From JAWSVE01 sp050633885 (GTDB lineage Bacteria > Pseudomonadota > Gammaproteobacteria > Pseudomonadales > Cellvibrionaceae): 64,000 nucleotides of DNA. How positions within the stretch are numbered: the stretch's first letter is position 1; each line of letters opens with the position of its first letter. The stretch is from the NCBI GenBank assembly GCA_050633885.1, contig JBOEHK010000001.1, forward strand, positions 682,001 through 746,000. Direction: 5' to 3'. The notes beneath the pieces are model-generated. The model saw only the letters and a program-made list of their open reading frames with translations, had not been told where the DNA came from and made no database searches. Below, piece by piece: positions 58,470-64,000 of this stretch. The position numbers and the translations under genes were made by a program.

Positions 58470-59888
58470 ATGTTTGATTCGACCTCCACTGAGATTATAT
58501 TTTCGTTTGTCGGTTTTTTACTTGCGTTTACGTTAATTGGTTTATCTTCTCTTTTTAAAAGTCGTGGTTCCAAACAGGATTATTATCTGGCGGATGGTAG
58601 TGTAAGGCCTTGGCTTGTCGGGTTATCAGCAGTCGCGACGAATAATAGTGGGTACATGTTTATTGGCGTCATTGGTTACACATACGCTACAGGCCTCGCT
58701 TCAATATGGTTGATGTTTGGTTGGATCCTTGGAGATTTTTTAGCATCAACTTTTGTACATTCACGATTAAAACAAGCGACGACTAGAACGGGGCAAGTTA
58801 GTTATGCTGGAGTACTAAGTAGTTGGTATGGCCACAACAACGATGGTTTACAACGATTAATTGGTTTGTTGTCTTTAATTTTCTTATTGGCTTATGCCGC
58901 TGCTCAATTGGTTGCTGGTAGCAAAGCATTGTATGTCTTATTTGGTTGGCCTTCTTGGTTGGGAGCTGTCATTGGTGCGGTAATGGTATCTATTTATTGT
59001 TTTGCAGGGGGAATACGTGCATCGATCTGGACCGATGCGGCGCAGTCAACAGTGATGATTACTGCGATGTTCATTTTGTTAGCGGTTGCAACACAATCCT
59101 TCGGTGGAGTCGATGCTGCCATAGCGAATATGAAATCGATCGATGGGTATCTCGACTGGTTTCCCAAAGACTTGATTCTTCCTGGGGTTGCAGGTGCCTT
59201 ACTTTTTGCGGTGAGTTGGTTGTTTGCCGGTTTTTCTGTAATTGGACAGCCCCATATTATGGTTAGATTTATGGCACTTGAAGATGGCAATACAATGCGC
59301 ATCGCTCGTATTTGGTATTACCTTTGGTTTTTAACTTTTTATAGTGCGGCGACAGGTGTCGGTTTGTTGTCGCGTATATATTTATCCGATACCGGCAGTT
59401 TTGATGCTGAATTGGCTTTACCGACTATGGCAATGGAATTACTTCCGCCAGTTTTCGTGGGTTTAGTATTAGCCGGAATTTTTGCTGCGACAATGTCGAC
59501 AGCAGATTCCTTAGTCTTGAGTTGTTCAGCGGCTGTGACTCATGATTTGCTTCCACAGAATATTGAAAAGCCTTTGATGATAAAGTTAACAACAGTTGCA
59601 ATAACAGGTTGTGCTTTATTATTGGCATTTTCAAATAATCAAAGCGTTTTTAGTTTGGTGATATTAGCGTGGTCTGGGCTGGCTAGCGCATTTGCACCAT
59701 TGTTGTTAGCGCTATGTATAGGCTGGAAACCAAGTCAAACCGCTAGCGTCATCGCCGTGATTGTTGGTCTTTTAACGGCTTTAATGTGGCGATATTTAGG
59801 CTGGCATAATGCTATTTATGAAGGATTACCAGGCATTGTATTGGGTTGTTTTATTATTTTTATTTTAAAAAGTAAACATGTGAAATGA
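58470..59888 (+). CDS. Sodium:solute symporter (SSS family)
   Basis: 472 aa with about 13 hydrophobic helices. PutP-like motifs: DYYLADGSVRPWLVGLSAVATNNSGYMF, a YCFAGGIRASIWTDAAQ signature, FAGFSVIGQPHIMVRFMAL, and GIFAATMSTADSLVLSCSAAVTHDL, whose Ser residues bind sodium. It resembles proline/compatible-solute carriers. Position 51 bp after ectC suggests uptake of ectoine or proline, but the substrate cannot be read from the sequence. Confidence 0.88.
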   Translation: MFDSTSTEIIFSFVGFLLAFTLIGLSSLFKSRGSKQDYYLADGSVRPWLVGLSAVATNNSGYMFIGVIGYTYATGLASIWLMFGWILGDFLASTFVHSRLKQATTRTGQVSYAGVLSSWYGHNNDGLQRLIGLLSLIFLLAYAAAQLVAGSKALYVLFGWPSWLGAVIGAVMVSIYCFAGGIRASIWTDAAQSTVMITAMFILLAVATQSFGGVDAAIANMKSIDGYLDWFPKDLILPGVAGALLFAVSWLFAGFSVIGQPHIMVRFMALEDGNTMRIARIWYYLWFLTFYSAATGVGLLSRIYLSDTGSFDAELALPTMAMELLPPVFVGLVLAGIFAATMSTADSLVLSCSAAVTHDLLPQNIEKPLMIKLTTVAITGCALLLAFSNNQSVFSLVILAWSGLASAFAPLLLALCIGWKPSQTASVIAVIVGLLTALMWRYLGWHNAIYEGLPGIVLGCFIIFILKSKHVK

Positions 59889-59961
59889 AAAATAATTGCC
59901 GGAGCTTGATAGTAAGATCAATAGAATAAGTAAGGTGAGTGACTGAGGTGCTAGTCAAGCA

Positions 59962-60483
59962 TTAATACTCGTCGTTATATTCATCATCATCCGCTAGGCC
60001 AAAATCATCTTCTTCATTTGGATCAAAATTATCATTGCCATGTAATTTATTGCATCGGTTGATGTCATTCGCATAGCGCATATAGTTTACAAATATACTG
60101 GATTTTAACTCCGAGCGTTTTAATAAGCTGGTGTTGTCATCAATCGTTAATAATGCGCTACTGGCATTAGTTAGTTTTTCATCCATGATTTGAGCGCAAA
60201 CGTGAAATGAATGATATTGTGCGACGAGTTTTTTCTCCGCTTCTCTGTACATGAAAATATCTTTCGAGTCTTCGAAATACATTCCGTCGACAATTCCATC
60301 GCCATTAAAATCTTTGGCACACATTTGGTAAACAAAGTATCTATCACAATATTCTTTTGTGTTTAAAACCTCATCCATTTGTACCGTTCTTGTCGAGCAT
60401 CCGCTGAGATAAAAAAGAAAAAACATGACAGGAATGAGCCGTTTTAATGTGCGAGAGGTGTGCGAATTAAAGATGCTCAGCAT
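59962..60483 (-). CDS. Lipoprotein of unknown function
   Basis: About 173 aa from the ATG at 60483, chosen because it gives a signal peptide ending MFFLFYLSGCSTR (lipobox L-S-G-C). Longer in-frame starts (60528, 60609) add a charged stretch without a ribosome-binding site. The mature protein has an EF-hand-like loop (CAKDFNGDGIVDGMYF) and a very acidic C-terminus (EEDDFGLADDDEYNDE). Family unknown. Confidence 0.65.
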   Translation of the reverse strand: MLSIFNSHTSRTLKRLIPVMFFLFYLSGCSTRTVQMDEVLNTKEYCDRYFVYQMCAKDFNGDGIVDGMYFEDSKDIFMYREAEKKLVAQYHSFHVCAQIMDEKLTNASSALLTIDDNTSLLKRSELKSSIFVNYMRYANDINRCNKLHGNDNFDPNEEDDFGLADDDEYNDEY

Positions 60484-60767
60484 TGTTTTTTTTGACTTTG
60501 TTTTTAAATGTCCGATGTTTATTGGCATGGTGTCAATGTTTTGATTTAGAGGTTTTGGTTTTGAGGTTTCAACTTTCAGGTTTTTGATATGTTTGTAAGT
60601 GTAGATCAAATTACAGATCAGGTACTAAACAGGACGTGTCCTAATACTTGTAGGGTATGTGATCTGTGTGTTGAACGGTCATATTAAAAATACTACATGT
60701 CAGAATCACTGCATCCTAGCAAATTACAGGAGGAAGTTGTCAGAAATAAGTCACTATTTTTTATACA

Positions 60768-61472
60768 TTAAGTGTTCTTTGTGACTGCTTCGTTAATCCC
60801 TTTTACTGGTATGGTTTTTCTTTCTTTTAAAAGCAGGTGAACGTCTAGATACGTTTTCCCGACGATGAGTGCGATTAATAACAGGGTTGGTGAGTTCAGG
60901 ATTGAAATAGGAATAGCACAGGCAATGACAGCTACATGCATAATCACGATATGTCGATACGGTTCTTTAGCGAGCTTGTTGGCTTTTGTTTTTTTATAGT
61001 TTCCGTTCATTATATGATTTTGTAGGAAGTTTATTCCGTGGCTTATGATTAACCCATAAGCCGTCCAGTGAAAGCCGGTAGGAAAGGATAACCAGGTATG
61101 AATTAATACGCGATATAACATCTCAATGATGATAAAGGGCCCTAGTTGATTGTGTAGATTGTCAGTGATTTGATCAGCTATGTTTGAGTGATCAAAAAAT
61201 GTATAAATCAACATACCGTGAATGGCGCAAAACCCACCAAAATGCATGAGAAAGAATAGAGCGGAAAAAAAGTTTTTAGAGAAGGCCGCAACACTATTTG
61301 TTGAGATGGATAATATTTTTAATAGTAAATACCCTCCGATTATCACATTTTCTAACCAGTATAACTGTATGAGAGAGTCAACTTTCCAGTCTCCATAGAG
61401 CAGCCATAAGATCGGCATTAAATTAATAAAAATGACCCAAGCGAGACGAAAATGTTGTTGAATACTACTCAT
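60768..61472 (-). CDS. DUF6498-like membrane protein
   Basis: 234 aa with about six membrane helices. The region IQLYWLENVIIGGYLLLKIL is typical of the DUF6498 family. Function unknown. It is a single gene between a lipoprotein gene and the divergent dodecin gene. Confidence 0.75.
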   Translation of the reverse strand: MSSIQQHFRLAWVIFINLMPILWLLYGDWKVDSLIQLYWLENVIIGGYLLLKILSISTNSVAAFSKNFFSALFFLMHFGGFCAIHGMLIYTFFDHSNIADQITDNLHNQLGPFIIIEMLYRVLIHTWLSFPTGFHWTAYGLIISHGINFLQNHIMNGNYKKTKANKLAKEPYRHIVIMHVAVIACAIPISILNSPTLLLIALIVGKTYLDVHLLLKERKTIPVKGINEAVTKNT

Positions 61473-61658
61473 ACTTTTGTATAACAGTTGTTTTGATAGA
61501 CTTGGATGAATTTAAACGATTGTAAATTCTATCACTCGATGTATGGACAATGATAATGGGGTATGCAAATATTTACAGATCTGTGCGTGAGGGCTGTTTA
61601 CAGTCAAATAGCCTCAGATAAATTGATCATAATTAAAACATACTACGGAGTGAATAAT

Positions 61659-61862
61659 ATGTCAGTCGCTAAGGTTACAGAAGTTATCGCATCATCACCA
61701 ACTAGTTTTGAAGGTGCTGTACAGGAAGGTATTTCACGTGCCAGCAAGACACTAAAAAATATCAAATCAGCTTGGGTAAAAGACCAAGAAGTGGTTGTGG
61801 AAGGGAATCGTGTTACTGCCTATCGTGTTAACCTGATGATTACCTTCGTATTAGAAGATTAA
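61659..61862 (+). CDS. Dodecin, flavin-storage protein
   Basis: 67 aa. MSVAKVTEVIASSPTSFEGAVQEGISRASKTLKNIKSAWVKDQ is the dodecin fold, with the flavin-stacking Trp in SAWVKDQ and an RVNLMITF ending. It forms hollow dodecamers binding FMN or riboflavin. GGAG before the ATG at 61659 sets the start; upstream in-frame codons are not part of the family. Confidence 0.94.
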   Translation: MSVAKVTEVIASSPTSFEGAVQEGISRASKTLKNIKSAWVKDQEVVVEGNRVTAYRVNLMITFVLED

Positions 61863-61909
61863 TTATTAATGATCAGTAATCCATCAAACAATGTTGGTTT
61901 ACTTATCAT

Positions 61910-61951
61910 AAAAAAGCCCTCGAACTTTTAGGAGTCGAGGGCTTTTTTTTT
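61910..61951. terminator. Bidirectional terminator between dodecin and kbp
   Basis: GCCCTCGA and TCGAGGGC form a perfect 8-bp stem with an 11-nt loop, flanked by A and T runs, so it can end both convergent transcripts. Confidence 0.92.
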
Positions 61952-62000
61952 ACTCTTTATTTACTCAAAACGAGCAATGAGAGATTAGTTCGTTAATTTT

Positions 62001-62501
62001 TTAGCCAATGGCTGGGATTCTTAATGTTTGACCCGGATATATTTTATTGGGATCAGTTAATAGCGGCTGATTAGCTTCAAAGATAACCGTATATTTGCCT
62101 GCATTTTGATAAAACTCTTTTGCAATTTTGGATAAGGTGTCGCCAGATTTGACTGTGTAAAATTGTGCTTCAGGCTCTTGTTTTTCAACAGCTACCTGGC
62201 AATCCACCGTGCTGATTCCGTGTTGATTACCAGCACAGAGTGTCACTTTTTCACTGGTGGCTTGATCTTCGATTGTTCCTGTTAGCGTTACTTGGTCACC
62301 GTTGACTGCCACAATAACGTCTTTCGCTGCATCGCCAAACTCAGTCTCTAAATTCTTTTCAATATGGCTTTTTCGAATTTCATTCATGCGCTCGGGAGAT
62401 ATTGTGACTGGTTTTGTAATATCTTCGTCATCATTGAGCATGTCATAAACAGCTCCGCCTAATTTTCCGCCAGCATCAGTTACAAAAGAAAATAATCCCA
62501 T
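62001..62501 (-). CDS. kbp: BON/LysM protein, Kbp (YgaU)-like
   Basis: 166 aa (E. coli Kbp 149 aa). The N-terminus MGLFSFVTDAGGKLGGAV is typical. A BON domain follows (about 60-105; VIVAVNGDQVTLTGTIEDQ) and then a LysM domain (YTVKSGDTLSKIAKEFYQN and IFEANQPLLTDPNKIYPGQTLRIP). The E. coli protein binds potassium ions in the cytoplasm and is involved in salt stress, which fits a salt-adapted host. Confidence 0.92.
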   Translation of the reverse strand: MGLFSFVTDAGGKLGGAVYDMLNDDEDITKPVTISPERMNEIRKSHIEKNLETEFGDAAKDVIVAVNGDQVTLTGTIEDQATSEKVTLCAGNQHGISTVDCQVAVEKQEPEAQFYTVKSGDTLSKIAKEFYQNAGKYTVIFEANQPLLTDPNKIYPGQTLRIPAIG

Positions 62502-62771
62502 CGTGTTTTCCTCAGATCAAAAAAGTTATTGTTAGACGTTATTGTAAAAAAGCTATCCTATCGTTGAATTGAGACTGAGACAATCAATAATGTGTAGATA
62601 ACAATACGTCATTCGTCATTGTCAAAAATGCTCGTCATGACTATAAACAACCTAAAATTGAATTGCTATTTAAACTAGTCGGCACGTAATGAAAGCGTAT
62701 TTTGTATAGGGGGCAAGCTGTATGGGAGTTAAGCGGTTGAGGGAGTGATTAGAAGGTCTTGCGGGATAAGA

Positions 62772-63419
62772 TTATCCCGCGATTTGTTGCATCTCCTCAA
62801 TTTTTTCTTTTAACGAATCGTTTTTTAATAAGTCGCTTTTTAATAGGTCGTCTTTTCCGAGAGTTTTGGAAAGATCGAATTCAGGCTTTTTTTCTTGTGG
62901 ATCTAGAAACGCTTTTGCGTACTGTAGAGGTGTTGAAGAGATACCTTTTTTCCGGAAATAACGTTCAATTTCTTCTTCGCTTAAGCCTTGTGATGCCTTT
63001 TTGTCCCACTCACTCGCAAGATCTAAAAGTTTCATGAGGTTTTTCCAGCGACGCTCATCTCTCTCTGTGGGGGGAGTTTCTTGTCCAGACATGAGGTCGT
63101 AGATATATTTGAGCGTCCAGTCCGGTGGTGGGATTTTGTTTTCACGACAAAACTTTAGTGCATCCCTTATAGCGCAAGGATTTCGAGCATATTTCGTGCT
63201 TCTTCCTTTTGCACCAAAGTAGCCAGCATACAAAAGCTTTAAAGAGAGTAGCTTCGAGGTAAGTTGTCGCTCTCTTTCATTGTCAATGACGGTCTTAACC
63301 CAATCTAGCCCGTCAGATAAATCTCTAAGGCGGTCCGCCTCTTGTGTGTCTTTTAACAGGTTGGCTCTAATGGCGTCGGTAAAAAATGCATCAGATTCTG
63401 GCATTTTGTTGCTGCTCAT
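62772..63419 (-). CDS. Unknown protein with Leu/Lys repeats at the C-terminus
   Basis: 215 aa, soluble and charged. A central part (CAIRDALKFCRENKIPPPDWTLKYIYDLMSG) resembles replication- or plasmid-type helical proteins, but no family could be named. The C-terminus repeats a 5-residue phrase (LLKSDLLKNDSLK), reflecting tandem DNA repeats near 62815-62860. Preceded by a 320-bp spacer. Confidence 0.65.
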   Translation of the reverse strand: MSSNKMPESDAFFTDAIRANLLKDTQEADRLRDLSDGLDWVKTVIDNERERQLTSKLLSLKLLYAGYFGAKGRSTKYARNPCAIRDALKFCRENKIPPPDWTLKYIYDLMSGQETPPTERDERRWKNLMKLLDLASEWDKKASQGLSEEEIERYFRKKGISSTPLQYAKAFLDPQEKKPEFDLSKTLGKDDLLKSDLLKNDSLKEKIEEMQQIAG

Positions 63420-63743
63420 TCCCTACACTTCCTCTTACTGTAGTTAAAGGTGCGCTTTTACGCGGTCTGATTTCTTCATGAATCAGTATGTCGTGTTGTG
63501 TTGTGGCATTTTGAGATTGTATGCGTTACATGCTTAATGAGTGATGACTGGAGACTAGGCAGTCTTAACCGTTAGCACTCATCAGCTCTAAATAACCGTT
63601 CGTCGATACTACTGGTTACGGACAAAGAAAGGAATCAAGTTGTTAGGCCTTGTGGAATAATTATTTGTTATAAGTCGAAAAATAACGCCTAAGAAGGGTT
63701 TAGTTGCTTAAGAAGCAAGTGGATTATCTGCATTGCTGCCTAT
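63420..63743. other. Spacer between the unknown gene and cmoB
   Basis: About 320 bp without a supported gene. No terminator with a T tract and no repeat of note was recognised; it must contain the promoter of the gene at 62772-63419. Confidence 0.4.
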
Positions 63744-64000
63744 CTATACCTCTGCAACAAAGATTCCTCTTAGCGGCGCTGGATGCCCCTCTACAGTTTT
63801 ACTATTGTCTTGGGGGTCAAGAAATTGTTCCAGTGAATAAAACTGCATCCATTCGGTCTGCCTTTGTTCTGCCTGTGAAGTTTGATTGATGTTCACGAGA
63901 CGTGGATTTTTGAGGCCAATTTTTTTAAGCCACCCTAACAATGTGTTAGCGGATGGTAGAAACCAAACATTATTCATCATGGCGTAACGGCCCTCTGGTA
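63744..64000 (-). CDS. cmoB: CmoB, tRNA U34 carboxymethyltransferase (C-terminal part)
   Basis: The gene runs off the window's right edge; about 85 C-terminal codons are visible. NNVWFLPSANTLLGWLKKIG, EQRQTEWMQFYSLEQFLDP and KTVEGHPAP match the end of CmoB very closely. CmoB makes 5-carboxymethoxyuridine at the wobble position of tRNA from carboxy-SAM supplied by CmoA. Confidence 0.92.
   Translation of the reverse strand, partial: PEGRYAMMNNVWFLPSANTLLGWLKKIGLKNPRLVNINQTSQAEQRQTEWMQFYSLEQFLDPQDNSKTVEGHPAPLRGIFVAEV

Overview
The window is a chromosomal segment of a gammaproteobacterium carrying an apparently intact 39.6-kb prophage. The host part is AT-rich. It has the Pseudomonas-type order lolE - comEC - exbB - exbD - lpxK - kdsB - LMW-PTP - murB, then gacA/uvrY - uvrC - pgsA - tRNA-Cys - tRNA-Leu. 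Past the prophage come ectABC (ectoine synthesis), a sodium-solute symporter, dodecin, a Kbp-like LysM/BON protein and the 3' part of cmoB. Ectoine synthesis beside a Na+-coupled carrier suggests a marine or salt-tolerant organism of the Oceanospirillales/Cellvibrionales type; the genus cannot be fixed from this sequence.

Layout. 1-15,375: envelope and housekeeping genes (lipoprotein export, DNA uptake, TonB/Tol-type energisation, lipid A and KDO synthesis, peptidoglycan precursor, GacA-type regulator, UvrC, phospholipid synthesis) ending in two tRNA genes. 15,350-54,971: prophage integrated at the 3' end of tRNA-Leu(UAA), bounded by a 31-bp perfect direct repeat. 54,972-56,075: about 1.1 kb without a convincing gene. 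56,076-64,000: host genes.

The prophage combines a lambda-like control region with a P22-like podovirus virion. The integrase lies next to attL. A leftward early operon (xis-like gene, small cargo genes, HNH protein, SSB-like protein, YqaJ-type exonuclease) starts at PL. A short repressor and a Cro-like gene diverge from PR. PL and PR have the same layout: a consensus -35, a 17-bp spacer and two copies of a 16-bp palindromic operator 25 bp apart. A HicB/HicA toxin-antitoxin pair sits where lambda has rexAB. Rightward early genes include a CII-like regulator, a DUF1376 replication protein, a DnaB-type helicase, NinB- and NinG-like proteins, many small unknown genes and a zinc-ribbon protein in the position of antiterminator Q. 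A late promoter followed by two terminators, a lysis cassette and the virion genes come next. Portal, scaffold, coat, gp10-like, gp14-like and three ejection-type proteins follow P22 order.

Unusual points: a gp4-like tail adaptor fused to cadherin-like repeats and moved upstream of the terminase genes; a beta-propeller-like protein and a beta-helix/Ig-like protein beside it; intrinsic terminators inside the late operon, implying processive antitermination; one inverted small membrane gene where P22 has its immI region; a transglutaminase-like cysteine peptidase as the last phage gene; and structured spacers between the small early genes.
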